A stretch of 64,000 bases of DNA from Solirubrobacter phytolaccae (GTDB taxonomy: Bacteria > Actinomycetota > Thermoleophilia > Solirubrobacterales > Solirubrobacteraceae): NCBI RefSeq assembly GCF_027587195.1, contig NZ_JAPDDP010000017.1:52653-116652 (forward strand), read 5' to 3'. The position numbers and the translations under genes are program-made. Positions 37,990-47,577 of the stretch are shown here, piece after piece. The notes beneath the pieces were generated by a model. It saw nothing but the letters and a program-made list of their open reading frames with translations. It searched no databases and was not told the DNA's origin. Within the stretch, counting starts at the first letter, position 1. Each line of letters begins with the position of its first letter.

Positions 37990-39276
37990 ATGAGGAAGTT
38001 CAGCGTGGCGCTCGCGACGGTGCTTGCGGGCGTGGTAGCGGCATGCGGTGGCGGCGACGACAACGGCACGGCCCAGAACGCCTCTTCGGACGGCGGCAAG
38101 GCCAAGCTCGAGGGTTCAATCAGCGTGTGGATCATGGACCCGGGGTCACCGAAGATCCAGGACGTCGTGAACCAGTACGGCACGGACTTCGAGGCCGCGC
38201 ATCCCGGCACGAAGGTCGACATCCAGTTCGTGCCCTGGGCACAGGCGCACGACAAGTTCGTGACCGCGATCGCAGGCGGCAAGGTGCCCGACGTGGCCGA
38301 GATGGGCACGACGTGGACGCCCGAGTTCGCCGACCAGGGCGCGCTGCTCGAGCAGCCGGGGATCACCAAGGGCGACTACGTCTCCAGCCTGGTGGACGCG
38401 GCGACCTTGAACGAGAAGGTCTACGGCAAGCCGTGGTACGCGGGCGCGCGCTCGCTGATCTACCGCAAGGACTACCTGGAGAAGGCCGGCGTCGAGCCGC
38501 CCAAGACGTGGGAGGAGATGAGCGCCGCGGCCAAGGCCATCAACGGCACGGTCAAGGGCGTGTTCCCGGTCGGCTTCACCGGCCTGTCCGAGCACATGTA
38601 CCTGCCGACCATCTGGCAGGCGGGCGGCGAGATCGCGACCCAGGACGGGGACACCTGGAAGAGCGCGCTCAACTCGCCCGAGGCCGCGAAGGCGATCGAC
38701 TGGTACACGTCCTTCTACAAGGCGGGCCTGGCCCCGAAGGCCTCGATCGGCTGGGAGGAGCCGGACGCGCAGACCGCGTTCATCAACGGTGACGTCGCGA
38801 TGCTGATCGCCGGCGGCTGGGGCTACAACTCGATCATCGCCACCAAGCCCGAGCTGGAGGAGAAGATCGGGACGGCGCTCACGCCCACCGGTCCGTCCGG
38901 CAAGGGCACCGCGTTCGCGGGCGGCAGTCACCTCGTGCAGTTCACCGAGTCCGGCAACCATGACCTCGGTGCGGCGTTCGTCGACTTCATGCTCGAGGCC
39001 GACCAGCTGAACAAGTTCACGAGCGAGATCGGCTTCCTGCCGGGCACGACCGCCGGCATCGAGGCCTCCGGCTACCTCGAGGACCCGCAGCGCAAGCCGT
39101 TCGCCGAGCAGCTGCTCAACGCCTCCGCGGTGTACCCGCCGTCGCCCAAGTGGGGCGGCCTGGAGGGCGCGAACATCTTCGACGGCCAGATCCAGAAGGT
39201 CATGAAGAACGACATCAGCCCCCAGGACGCGGTCGCTGAGCTCGCGCAGAAGATGGACGAGGAGTTCGCCGGGTGA
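37990..39276 (+). CDS. Sugar ABC transporter, substrate-binding lipoprotein
   Basis: This 428-residue family 1 binding protein has an N-terminal lipobox (VLAGVVAAC, Cys near residue 18) followed by a Gly/Asp-rich linker. It is therefore tethered outside the membrane. The body has the normal fold (IMDPGSPKIQDVVNQYGTDF, VPDVAEMGTTW, WYAGARSLIYRKDYLEKAGV). Resemblance and context (nagA, DasR-like regulator) point to GlcNAc or N,N'-diacetylchitobiose, as for NgcE, but specificity is inferred. GAGAGGGG precedes ATG 37990. Confidence 0.88.
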   Translation: MRKFSVALATVLAGVVAACGGGDDNGTAQNASSDGGKAKLEGSISVWIMDPGSPKIQDVVNQYGTDFEAAHPGTKVDIQFVPWAQAHDKFVTAIAGGKVPDVAEMGTTWTPEFADQGALLEQPGITKGDYVSSLVDAATLNEKVYGKPWYAGARSLIYRKDYLEKAGVEPPKTWEEMSAAAKAINGTVKGVFPVGFTGLSEHMYLPTIWQAGGEIATQDGDTWKSALNSPEAAKAIDWYTSFYKAGLAPKASIGWEEPDAQTAFINGDVAMLIAGGWGYNSIIATKPELEEKIGTALTPTGPSGKGTAFAGGSHLVQFTESGNHDLGAAFVDFMLEADQLNKFTSEIGFLPGTTAGIEASGYLEDPQRKPFAEQLLNASAVYPPSPKWGGLEGANIFDGQIQKVMKNDISPQDAVAELAQKMDEEFAG

Positions 39277-40238
39277 GCACGGCTCCGGCAGCCGTCCAGG
39301 CGGGGCGACGGAACGCCCCGCGTCCGCCCGCGATGGTGATCGCGCGCCGTCTGGTGAGCCGGTTGACCCTCCCGGTTCTCCTTCTCCTCCCGGCGCTGGT
39401 CATCATCGCGGGCCTGGTCGGCTACCCGCTGGTCCGCACGGTCTACCTGTCGTTCACGGACACCGGCCTCGGCGAGCTGATCTACGGCGGCTCGACCTGG
39501 GTGGGCCTGGAGAACTTCAAGGAGGTCTTCGCGGACGAGCACCTGCGGACGTCGCTGATCAACACCGTCGTGTTCGGCACGGCGTGCGTGGTCGGGACGA
39601 TGGTGCTCGGGTTCTGCGTCGCGCTGCTCCTGAACCAGCGCCTGCGCGGGAACCTGTTCTTCGGGATCGCCGTGCTGCTGCCGTGGGCGGTGCCGGCGCT
39701 GGCGGCGAGCGCGATCTGGAAGTGGCTCTTCGACGCGCGCTACGGCTTCGTCAACTGGGCGCTGGTGAACGTCGGCTTCGACGGCTTCCAGGACTACGCG
39801 TGGTTCGCGGACCGCGAGAGCGCGTACGTGGCGATTTTCGTCACGGTCGTCTGGCAGTCGTTCCCGTTCGTGGCCCTGTCGCTGCTCGCCGGCCTGCAGA
39901 CGATCCCCAAGGAGACGCTGCAGGCGGCGGCGGTGGACGGCGCCAACGCGTTCCAGCGCTTCCGGCTCGTGACGCTGCCGCTGCTGCGGCCGATCGTCGC
40001 CGTGCTGGTGATCTTCTCGACGATCTGGGACTTCAAGATCTTCGACCAGGTCTACGTGATGGCGGCGGGCGTGCCGGACCGGTCGGCCGATACCGCGGCG
40101 GTCGCGGCCTACCGCGAGGGCTTTGCGCTCTCGCACTACGGGCTCGGGAGCGCGGTCGCGGTCGTGCTGTTCCTGATCCTGCTGGCCTTCGCGCTGATCT
40201 ACGTGCGGCTGGTCGGCCGTGAGGGGGAGTTCTCCTAG
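39273..40238 (+). CDS. Sugar ABC transporter, permease 1 (MalF type)
   Basis: This 321-residue inner-membrane subunit has six to seven helices and a basic N-terminal extension of about 28 residues. The EAA coupling loop, ETLQAAAVDGANAFQRFRLVTLPLLRP, is near residues 210-236. GTG 39273 overlaps the binding-protein stop. It pairs with the next gene to form the translocation pore. Confidence 0.92.
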   Translation: MSTAPAAVQAGRRNAPRPPAMVIARRLVSRLTLPVLLLLPALVIIAGLVGYPLVRTVYLSFTDTGLGELIYGGSTWVGLENFKEVFADEHLRTSLINTVVFGTACVVGTMVLGFCVALLLNQRLRGNLFFGIAVLLPWAVPALAASAIWKWLFDARYGFVNWALVNVGFDGFQDYAWFADRESAYVAIFVTVVWQSFPFVALSLLAGLQTIPKETLQAAAVDGANAFQRFRLVTLPLLRPIVAVLVIFSTIWDFKIFDQVYVMAAGVPDRSADTAAVAAYREGFALSHYGLGSAVAVVLFLILLAFALIYVRLVGREGEFS

Positions 40239-41065
40239 TGCGCTGGCTGCTCAAGCGCGGCTGGATGTACGCGGCGATGGTCGCGGTGTCGGCGTTCGCG
40301 CTGTTCCCCGTGTACTGGGTCGTGATCACGTCCCTGAAGCCGCGGTCGGAGATCTACACGCGCACGCCGGACCTGTGGCCGTCCGATCCGCAGTGGGATC
40401 AGTACCCGCGCGTGCTCGGCGAGGGCCACGTGGGGCGGGCGCTGCTGAACTCGCTGATCGTCGCGAGTGGGACGATGGTCATCTGCCTGCTGGTGAGCGC
40501 CGGCGCGGCGTACGTGCTCGCGCGCTACCGGGTGCGGATCACGCGGATCCTGCTGATCCTCGTGCTGATGACGCAGATGTTCCCGCTCGTCGTGCTCGTG
40601 ATCCCGCTGTTCGTGACCATGCGCAAGGCCGGGCTGCTCGGGACGTACTGGTCGCTGATCATCACCTACCTGGCGTTCAGCGTGCCCCTGGCGATCTGGG
40701 TGATGCGCGGGTTCGTCCTGTCGATCCCGGAGGAGCTCGAGCACGCGGCACGGATCGACGGCGCGACGCGGATCGGGGCGATGTGGCGGGTGGTGCTGCC
40801 GTTGGCGGCGCCGGGCCTGGCCGTGACGGCGGTGTTGTCGTTCCTGGAGGGCTGGAAGGAGTTCCTGCTCGCGCTGACCTTCATCAACGACGAGGACCGC
40901 AAGACGGTGCCGCTGGTCCTGCAGTCGTTCGTGGGGCGCGGCGACACGGACTGGGGCGCGGTGATGGCGACGTCGGTGCTCTACACGCTGCCGGTGGCGA
41001 TCGTGTTCGTCCTCGCGCGCAAGCATCTGATGACGGCGCGGACGGCGGGGGCGGTCAAAGGCTGA
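40238..41065 (+). CDS. Sugar ABC transporter, permease 2 (MalG type)
   Basis: This 275-residue partner permease has six helices. Its EAA loop (EELEHAARIDGATRIGAMWRVVLPLAAPG) is near 162-190. GTG 40238 overlaps the stop of permease 1 (TAGTG). It ends at the base of a double hairpin (41063-41122), which separates it from nagA. Confidence 0.92.
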   Translation: MRWLLKRGWMYAAMVAVSAFALFPVYWVVITSLKPRSEIYTRTPDLWPSDPQWDQYPRVLGEGHVGRALLNSLIVASGTMVICLLVSAGAAYVLARYRVRITRILLILVLMTQMFPLVVLVIPLFVTMRKAGLLGTYWSLIITYLAFSVPLAIWVMRGFVLSIPEELEHAARIDGATRIGAMWRVVLPLAAPGLAVTAVLSFLEGWKEFLLALTFINDEDRKTVPLVLQSFVGRGDTDWGAVMATSVLYTLPVAIVFVLARKHLMTARTAGAVKG

Positions 41066-41122
41066 TGACTCGCGCTGCGCGCTCGCATCAGCTGGGGGAA
41101 TCGCCCAGGGGGCGATTCCCCC
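41063..41122. repeat. Double-hairpin element, copy 2 (before nagA)
   Basis: The first stem pairs TGATG (41063-41067, containing the permease stop) with CATCA (41086-41090). The second is a perfect 13-bp stem, GGGGGAATCGCCC (41094-41106) with GGGCGATTCCCCC (41110-41122), with loop AGG. The core ATCGCCCAGGGGGCGAT is identical to copy 1 at 5308-5336, and the outer base pairs differ in a paired way. The nagA ribosome site (GGGAGG, 41125) follows directly, so the element may tune nagA expression. Confidence 0.75.
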
Positions 41123-41138
41123 GCGGGAGGTGGACCTC

Positions 41139-42236
41139 GTGAGGCTTGGAGTCTCAGCCGCGTTGGTGGACAGAACGTTCGTTCCTGGCGACGTGGCGAT
41201 CGACGGCGGCGCCATCGTCGAGGTCGGGCTCGCGTCGTCCAACGGCAGCGGGATCGCCGCGCCGGGGTTCATCGACCTGCAGGTCAACGGCTTCGCGGGC
41301 GTGGACCTGATGGCCACCGACCACGAGGGGTACGTGCGGGTGGGGGAGGCCCTCCTGGCGACGGGCACGACGGCGTTCCAGCCGACGTTCGTGACCGCGC
41401 CGGAGTCCGTGCTGCTGGACGCGTTGCGCGCGATGCCGGTGGGCGGCATCGGCGCGCGCGTCCTCGGCGCGCACCTGGAAGGCCCGTTCCTGTCGCCGCG
41501 CCGGACGGGCGTGCACGACCCGTCGCACCTCTCGGCTCCCGATGTGGCGCTGCTGCGCCGGTTGCTCGACGTCGCGCCGGTGTCCCAGATGACGGTCGCG
41601 CCCGAGCTGCCGGGCGCGTTCGAGCTGGTGGACGAGCTGGTCGCGCGCGGGATCACCGTGAGCGCCGGCCACACGGACGCCACCGCCGCCGAGGCGCACC
41701 TCGGGTTCGACCGCGGGATCACCACGGTCACCCACCTCTTCAACGCCATGCGCCCGTCCACGTCGCGCGACCCGAGTGTTGGCTTCGCCGCGCTCGCGCG
41801 TCACGATGTGCTGGTGCAGATGATCGTGGACCTGCACCACGTGGCGCCGGACACGGTGCGGGTCGCCTGGAACGCGGCCGGCGGTCGCCTTGCCCTGGTG
41901 ACCGACGCCGCCCCGGCCGCCGGGATGGGTGACGGCGAGTTCGTGCTCGGCGGGCGCCGGATCGAGGCCGAGGACGGCGTCGTCCGCGGCCCCGAGGGCC
42001 AGCTCGCGGGGAGCGCGTTGACGATGATCGAGGCGGTGCGCAACCTGCACTCCCTCGGCGTGAGTCTCGAAGCCGCCCTGGCGGCTGCGAGTGCAGTGCC
42101 CGCCCGCATCGCGGGCCGGCCGGATCTCGGACGCCTCGTCCCCGGGGCGCCGGCGGACGTCGTGGTGCTCGACGATCGCCTCGAGATCCGGCAAGTCTTG
42201 GTCGATGGCCGCGAACGCGTGGGAGGACGAAGTTGA
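41139..42236 (+). CDS. nagA: N-acetylglucosamine-6-phosphate deacetylase
   Basis: NagA (365 residues) removes acetate from GlcNAc-6-phosphate, giving glucosamine-6-phosphate, in the cytosol. The amidohydrolase motifs are PGFIDLQVNGFAG, HLEGPFLSP with the metal Glu, SAGHTDA, THLFNAM and VTDAAPAAG with the catalytic Asp. GTG 41139 is preferred over 41130 because GGGAGG (41125-41130) then has the proper 8-base spacing. No nagB or sugar kinase is in the window. Confidence 0.92.
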   Translation: MRLGVSAALVDRTFVPGDVAIDGGAIVEVGLASSNGSGIAAPGFIDLQVNGFAGVDLMATDHEGYVRVGEALLATGTTAFQPTFVTAPESVLLDALRAMPVGGIGARVLGAHLEGPFLSPRRTGVHDPSHLSAPDVALLRRLLDVAPVSQMTVAPELPGAFELVDELVARGITVSAGHTDATAAEAHLGFDRGITTVTHLFNAMRPSTSRDPSVGFAALARHDVLVQMIVDLHHVAPDTVRVAWNAAGGRLALVTDAAPAAGMGDGEFVLGGRRIEAEDGVVRGPEGQLAGSALTMIEAVRNLHSLGVSLEAALAAASAVPARIAGRPDLGRLVPGAPADVVVLDDRLEIRQVLVDGRERVGGRS

Positions 42237-43414
42237 GCATCCGGATCGACGCGGTGTCGAAGGCCTACAAGAACGGGCCGGTGGCCGTCGACGAGGTGTC
42301 GCTCGAGGTCGCCGACGGCGAGTTCATGGTGCTCGTCGGCCCGTCCGGCTGCGGCAAGTCGACGCTGCTGAAGCTGATCGCGGGCATCGAGGAGGTCACC
42401 TCGGGTTCGATCCACATCGGCGGCCGCGACGTGACGCTGCTCGATCCCCGCAAGCGCGACATCGCGATGGTCTTCCAGTCCTACGCGCTCTACCCGCACC
42501 TGTCCGTGCGCCAGAACCTCGGCTTCGGCCTGAAGCTGCGCAAGACGAGCAAGGCGGAGATCGCGCAGCGCGTGGACGACGTGGCCCGCATCCTCGGCCT
42601 GGAGGAGATGCTCGAGCGCAAGCCCGGGGAGTTGAGCGGCGGACAGCGCCAGCGCGTGGCCATGGGCCGCGCGATCGTCCGTGAGCCCCAAGCCTTCCTC
42701 ATGGATGAGCCCTTGAGTAATCTTGACGCAAAGTTGCGCGTCTCCATGCGGGCTCAGCTGTCACGCCTGCACGAGCGCCTGGGCGTGACGACGGTCTACG
42801 TCACCCACGACCAGGTCGAGGCGATGACGCTCGGCCAGCGCGTCGCGGTCCTGCGCGGCGGCGTCCTGCAGCAGTGCGACACGCCCGAGCAGCTCTTCGA
42901 CCACCCCGCCAACCTGTTCGTGGCGGCGTTCATCGGCTCGCCGGCCATGAACCTCGTCGAGGCGCACGGCGAGAACGGCACAGCGCGGTTCGGTTCCTGC
43001 CAGGTCCCGAGCGCGTTCGACGGCCCGTTCATCCTCGGCGTGCGCCCGCACGACCTCAAGCTCGGCCCGGGCATCCCGGCCGTCGTCCAGGTCGTCGAGC
43101 GGCTCGGCACCGAGACCCACGTGGTCGCGGGCATCGACGCCCCGCGCTTGCGGTCCGCGGCGCTGACCGACGCGGTCGACGCCGCGGCCTCCGGCGACGA
43201 GGTCCTGCTCGCCGACGAGGACCGCGCGTCCTTCACGGTCGTCCTCGACGCCCGCGCGCCGGTCGCGGTCGGCGATCAGATCGAGCTGACCGTCGACCCC
43301 GACCGCCTGCACGGGTTCGATGTCGAGAGCGGGAAGGCGCTGCCCATGTCGTCGGTGGACCCGGCCGCGCGCGATCGCTGGGGGTCGCCGGCGCCGGCTG
43401 GCGACGCCCGGTGA
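42233..43414 (+). CDS. MsiK/UgpC-like sugar ABC transporter ATPase
   Basis: This 393-residue ATPase has Walker A GPSGCGKST (about 38), Q-loop QSYALYPHLSV, signature LSGGQRQRVAMGRA, Walker B FLMDEPLSNLD, and the switch His in YVTHDQVEAM. A C-terminal OB-type regulatory domain follows from about 235. It would power the permeases upstream. In Streptomyces the shared ATPase MsiK is encoded elsewhere; here it is in the operon. TTG 42233, preceded by GGGAGGA, overlaps the nagA stop. Confidence 0.92.
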   Translation: MSIRIDAVSKAYKNGPVAVDEVSLEVADGEFMVLVGPSGCGKSTLLKLIAGIEEVTSGSIHIGGRDVTLLDPRKRDIAMVFQSYALYPHLSVRQNLGFGLKLRKTSKAEIAQRVDDVARILGLEEMLERKPGELSGGQRQRVAMGRAIVREPQAFLMDEPLSNLDAKLRVSMRAQLSRLHERLGVTTVYVTHDQVEAMTLGQRVAVLRGGVLQQCDTPEQLFDHPANLFVAAFIGSPAMNLVEAHGENGTARFGSCQVPSAFDGPFILGVRPHDLKLGPGIPAVVQVVERLGTETHVVAGIDAPRLRSAALTDAVDAAASGDEVLLADEDRASFTVVLDARAPVAVGDQIELTVDPDRLHGFDVESGKALPMSSVDPAARDRWGSPAPAGDAR

Positions 43415-43513
43415 CCGGGAGTATGCCGGTGCGCATATGACCGGTCACTGGGTGGCGTCAGGCGGTGATCGGCGGCCGCCAGAATCGTGCGTGGTCGGGT
43501 CCGCCGGCGACTC

Positions 43514-44395
43514 CTAGTCGGCGCGCATCGTGTCCCGGCGCGCCAGTGACTTCTGGATCAGCACGTTCCCGGCCATCAGGAGCAGCACTCCCAGCAGCAG
43601 CATCGTCGCCAGCACGTTCACCTCGGCCGGCACGCCCTGGCGGGTCGCGCCGAAGATGAACAGCGGGAACGTCTGCGTCTGGCCGGCGTTGAACGACGTG
43701 ATCACGTAGTCGTCGAAGGAGATCGCGGCCGCGAGCATCGCCGCGGCGGCGACGCCCGGCGCGATCATCGGCAGGGTGACTTTTCGGAACGTGGTCCATT
43801 CCGTGGCACCGAGGTCCATGGCCGCCTCTTCGATGTGTCGGTCCATGCCCTCCAATCGCGCCTTCACGGTCACCACCACGTAGGAGACGGTGAACATGAC
43901 GTGGGCGATCACGACCGTGACGAAGCCGGTGTTGATGTTCAGTGTCAGGAACATCGCCAGCAGGGCCGCGCCGAGCACGACCTCCGGTGAGGACAGCGGC
44001 ATGAACACGAAGAAGTCCACGGTGCTGCGGCCACGGAAGCGGTAGCGCACGAGCGCCATCGCCATGAACGTGCCGAGCGCGGTGGCGATCGCCGTCGAGA
44101 TCAGCGCGATCTCCACGCTGTTGGTGAGCGCCTTCGCCAGGTCCGGATCCGCGAACGGGTCGGCCCAGTGGCGGAAGGTGAAGCCCTGCCAGGTGAAGTT
44201 GAACCGGCCCTGGTTGTCGTTGAACGAGAACAGGACGACGATGAAGACCGGGATGAACAGGTACAGCAGCGCGAGCACCGACCAGAGGGCGAGCCCGCCG
44301 TGGCGGAGCCGGTCGCGCGTCCTCGCGCTGCCGCCCGACGGCGGTGCGGTCTCCTCGGCCGGGGCGGGCGGGGTGACTTCCGTGACTGCCGACAT
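43514..44395 (-). CDS. potC: Polyamine ABC transporter permease (PotC-like)
   Basis: This 293-residue permease has six helices after a Pro/Glu-rich cytoplasmic tail of about 30 residues. The coupling loop HIEEAAMDLGATEWTTFRKVTLPMIAPG is near 180-208. It is the last gene of a potA-potD-potB-potC operon and overlaps potB as ATGA. Its stop faces the MsiK-like gene across a 99-base gap, in which I see no convincing terminator. Confidence 0.9.
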   Translation of the reverse strand: MSAVTEVTPPAPAEETAPPSGGSARTRDRLRHGGLALWSVLALLYLFIPVFIVVLFSFNDNQGRFNFTWQGFTFRHWADPFADPDLAKALTNSVEIALISTAIATALGTFMAMALVRYRFRGRSTVDFFVFMPLSSPEVVLGAALLAMFLTLNINTGFVTVVIAHVMFTVSYVVVTVKARLEGMDRHIEEAAMDLGATEWTTFRKVTLPMIAPGVAAAAMLAAAISFDDYVITSFNAGQTQTFPLFIFGATRQGVPAEVNVLATMLLLGVLLLMAGNVLIQKSLARRDTMRAD

Positions 44396-45258
44396 CAGAT
44401 CGCCGCCTCGGTCAGGTTGCGCGTGCCGAGCAACCGGGCGTACAGGAAGATGCCGACCAGGATGAACAGCATCAGCGTGAAGCTGAGCGCCGCCGCCTGT
44501 GGGTAGTCGAGGATGTTCAAGAACTTCGACTGGATGACGTTGCCGATCATGTACTGCTGCGGTGTGCCGAGCAGCGCCGCGTTGATGAAGTCGCCGCACG
44601 CCGGGATGAACGTCAGCAGCGAGCCGGCGAAGATGCCCGGCAGCGCGAGCGGCACGGTCACCTTGCGGAACGCGGTCGTGCGCGAGGCGTAGAGGTCGGT
44701 CGCCGCCTCGAGCAGCCGCGGGTCGATCTTCTCCAGCGCCACGTACAGCGGCAGCGCCATGAACGGCAGGAAGTTGTAGGTGATGCCGGCGATCACGGCT
44801 GTGCGCGAGGCGAGCAGGCGCCCGTCGTCACCGAGCAGGCCGATCGTGCGGAAGAAGCTCACCACGGTGCCGTCGTCGGACAGGATCAGCTGCCAGGCCA
44901 CCGTCCGGAGCACGTAGCTCATGAAGAACGGCAGGATGATCAGCAGCAGGATGAAGCTCTTCCAGCGACCCGCGTGGAACGCCGTGAAGTACGCGAGCGG
45001 GAAGCCGATGATCAGGCACAGCAGCGTCGAGACCCCCGCGTAGAGAATCGAGCGGCCGAACTGCTCCTTGTACTCGGAGATCGCGTCCCAGTAGTTGTGG
45101 AACGCCCACGTCAGGTCGTAGCCCTGCTCCGGGTTGCCGGTCATCAGTGACACGGACGCCTGGTTGAGCAGCGGGTAGAGGAAGAACAGCAGCAGCCACA
45201 GCAGACCGGGGCCGATGAACAGCCAGGGGAGCAGCTTGCGACGGGTATTGAGACTCAT
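44395..45258 (-). CDS. potB: Polyamine ABC transporter permease (PotB-like)
   Basis: This 287-residue permease has six helices. The coupling loop LLEAATDLYASRTTAFRKVTVPLALPG is near residues 170-197, followed by FIPACGDFINAALLG, typical of PotB-like proteins. It is flanked by four-base overlaps with potD and potC. Confidence 0.9.
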   Translation of the reverse strand: MSLNTRRKLLPWLFIGPGLLWLLLFFLYPLLNQASVSLMTGNPEQGYDLTWAFHNYWDAISEYKEQFGRSILYAGVSTLLCLIIGFPLAYFTAFHAGRWKSFILLLIILPFFMSYVLRTVAWQLILSDDGTVVSFFRTIGLLGDDGRLLASRTAVIAGITYNFLPFMALPLYVALEKIDPRLLEAATDLYASRTTAFRKVTVPLALPGIFAGSLLTFIPACGDFINAALLGTPQQYMIGNVIQSKFLNILDYPQAAALSFTLMLFILVGIFLYARLLGTRNLTEAAI

Positions 45259-46409
45259 CAGGCCCCCGTCACCTTCGCCATCGCTTCCTTCATCGTGCGC
45301 TCGTCGGCGTCCGACAGCGCCGGGTACGGGTGCAGCTTCTTGCGGATCTCGTCCGACGGGAAGATCAGCGGGTTGTTGGCGATATCGGGATCGGTCTTCT
45401 CGACGATCTCCTTGATGCCCTTGCACGGCGAGAGGTAGTTGACGTAGATCGCGAGCTTGGCGGCGACCTCGGGCTCGTAGACGAAGTTCATCATCGTCTC
45501 GGCCGCGTACACGTGCTCGGCCTTGGCCGGGATCATCATGTTGTCGGTGAAGAGCATCGCGCCCTCGTCCGGGTAGATGAACTTCAGGTCCGGGTTGTCG
45601 CTCTGCAGCTGGACGATGTCGCCCGAGTAGGCGTGGGCGACCCAGATGTTGCCCTTGGCGAGGTCGGTCGAGTAGTCGTTGCCGGTGAAGCGCCGGAACT
45701 GGCCGGAGTCGGCGGCCTGCTGGATCTTCTCGATCGCGGCCAGGATCTGGTCGATCTTGGCGGTGGTCGGGTCCACGCCCTGCGCGAGCATCGTCACGCC
45801 CGACGAGTCGTAGGCCTCGTTGAGCATCGTCACGCGGCCCTTGAACGCCGGGTCGAACAGGTCGTTGAACGAGTTGAGCTCGCGACCGGTCTTCTTCGGG
45901 TTGTAGCCGATGCCGACGGCCCCCGACTGCCACGGCACCGTGTAGTCGCGCTTCTTGTCGTACGGAACCGACTTTAGGTTGTCCACGAGGTTCTTGACGA
46001 CGTTCGGGATGTTCTTCTTGTCCAGCGGCTGCACGTAGCGGTTGCGCACCCACTTGACGGCCATGAAGTCCGTCAGCGTCACGATGTCGCGGCCGATCGG
46101 CTGCTCGGCCGTGAGCTGCTGGCGGACCTTGCCGTAGAACTCGTCGTTGTCGTTGATGTCCTCGAGGTACTTGACGTGCCCGCCGTACTGCTCGTCGAAC
46201 TCCTTGAGGATGTCCTTGTCGATGTACAGCGGCCAGTTCGAGAACGTCCAGTTGCCGATCGGGACCTTCTTGTGGGTGATCTCGGGGATCGGCGTCGCGG
46301 CCTTCTGGGCCCGCTCGAGCGTCCCCTCGATCCCGCAGCCCGCCAGCGCGTAGGCCAGCGCGAGCGAGCCGCCGCGGCCGAGGAACTTGCGGCGCGTCTG
46401 CTCAGCCAC
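45258..46409 (-). CDS. potD: Polyamine-binding protein (PotD-like), Tat lipoprotein
   Basis: This 383-residue binding protein starts MAEQTRRKFLGRGGSLALAY, a twin-arginine signal, followed by a lipobox (ALAGC). It is thus probably exported folded and lipid-anchored. The body matches PotD/PotF (NWPLYIDKDILKEFDEQYG, PWQSGAVGIGYNPKK, WVAHAYSGD). The aromatic and acidic residues that hold spermidine or putrescine are plausible but not mapped. GTG 46409 overlaps potA by eight bases. Confidence 0.9.
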   Translation of the reverse strand: MAEQTRRKFLGRGGSLALAYALAGCGIEGTLERAQKAATPIPEITHKKVPIGNWTFSNWPLYIDKDILKEFDEQYGGHVKYLEDINDNDEFYGKVRQQLTAEQPIGRDIVTLTDFMAVKWVRNRYVQPLDKKNIPNVVKNLVDNLKSVPYDKKRDYTVPWQSGAVGIGYNPKKTGRELNSFNDLFDPAFKGRVTMLNEAYDSSGVTMLAQGVDPTTAKIDQILAAIEKIQQAADSGQFRRFTGNDYSTDLAKGNIWVAHAYSGDIVQLQSDNPDLKFIYPDEGAMLFTDNMMIPAKAEHVYAAETMMNFVYEPEVAAKLAIYVNYLSPCKGIKEIVEKTDPDIANNPLIFPSDEIRKKLHPYPALSDADERTMKEAMAKVTGA

Positions 46410-47493
46410 GTTCCACCACGAACGTATGCTCCGGCCGCCAGACGAGCTGCACCTCGCGGCCGACCGCCAGCCCTTCGGGCTCCGAGCCGTCCGTGTTCTG
46501 CGCGAACACGTTGAGCTCCTCGCCGCCCGCGGCCTGGATGACGTACTGGATCGAGACGCCGAGGAACGCGGCCACGACGACCTTGCCGCGCAGCGCGTTG
46601 TAGCCGTCGGGCACGGGCTCGCCGTCCGGGAGCAGCGTGATCTTCTCCGGCCGCACGCCGATCCGCACGTCGCCGGTCAGCCCCGCGCACTCGGGCGCGT
46701 GGAGCTGGGCGCCGTCGTGCGTGGTGACCCGCTGGTCACCGGTGACCTTGGCTTCGATCAGGTTCGAGATGCCGAGGAAGTTGGCCACGAACGCCGTCCG
46801 CGGGCGCTCGTAGAGGTCGGTGGCCGAGCCGGCCTGCTCGATCTGGCCCTTGTTCATGACCGCGATCGTGTCGGCCATGCTCATGGCCTCCTCCTGATCG
46901 TGGGTCACGTGCACGAACGTGATGCCGACGTCCTGCTGGATCCGCTTGAGCTCGATCTGCAGCTGCTTGCGCAGGCGCAGGTCCAGCGCGCCGAGCGGCT
47001 CGTCGAGCAGGAGCGCCCGGGGGCGGTTCACGAGTGCCCGGGCGAGCGCGACGCGCTGCTGCTGGCCGCCGGAGAGCTGCGCCGGCTTGCGCTTGCCGAC
47101 GTGGCTGAGCTGCACGAGCTCCAGCGCCTCGCCCGCGCGTTTGAGCGCCTCCGCCTTGCCGACCTTCTTGCGCTCGAGCCCGAAAGCGACGTTCTTCTCC
47201 ACGCTCAGGTGCGGGAACAGCGCGTACGACTGGAACACGGTGTTCACGTCGCGCCGGTAGGGCGGATGCTGGGTGACGTCGGAGCCGCCGAGGTAGACCT
47301 TGCCGGCCGTCGGGTCCTCGAAGCCCCCGATCATCCGCAGCGTCGTGGTCTTCCCGCACCCGGACGGGCCGAGCATCGCGTAGAAGCTCCCGCGCGGGAT
47401 CGACATCGTGAGGTCGTCGACCGCCGTCATGTCCCCAAAGCGCTTGCTGACGCCATCCAGATGGATGTCGGCCTCGGCCTCAGTTGCTGCCAC
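46402..47493 (-). CDS. potA: Polyamine ABC transporter ATPase (PotA-like)
   Basis: This 363-residue ATPase has Walker A GPSGCGKTT (about 42), signature LSGGQQQRVALARA, Walker B LLLDEPLGALD, switch His VTHDQEEAM, and a C-terminal TOBE domain (RIGVRPEKITLL). GTG 47493 has GGAAGGGAG upstream. It is first in the operon and divergent from the PucR regulator, with a 102-base gap. Confidence 0.92.
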   Translation of the reverse strand: MAATEAEADIHLDGVSKRFGDMTAVDDLTMSIPRGSFYAMLGPSGCGKTTTLRMIGGFEDPTAGKVYLGGSDVTQHPPYRRDVNTVFQSYALFPHLSVEKNVAFGLERKKVGKAEALKRAGEALELVQLSHVGKRKPAQLSGGQQQRVALARALVNRPRALLLDEPLGALDLRLRKQLQIELKRIQQDVGITFVHVTHDQEEAMSMADTIAVMNKGQIEQAGSATDLYERPRTAFVANFLGISNLIEAKVTGDQRVTTHDGAQLHAPECAGLTGDVRIGVRPEKITLLPDGEPVPDGYNALRGKVVVAAFLGVSIQYVIQAAGGEELNVFAQNTDGSEPEGLAVGREVQLVWRPEHTFVVERG

Positions 47494-47577
47494 CCTCGCT
47501 CCCTTCCTCTGACCGTTGCCCACCTTTCCGGTTGCGTCGAGCCGTCGCAATGGACAGTGGGTCGGATGTTCCGCCAT

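Noticed and set aside
43415..43513. Terminator between the convergent MsiK-like and potC genes
   Set aside because: Only a short GGCGGCCGCC palindrome and a TGACCGGTCA palindrome are present, with no convincing stem-loop or T-run.
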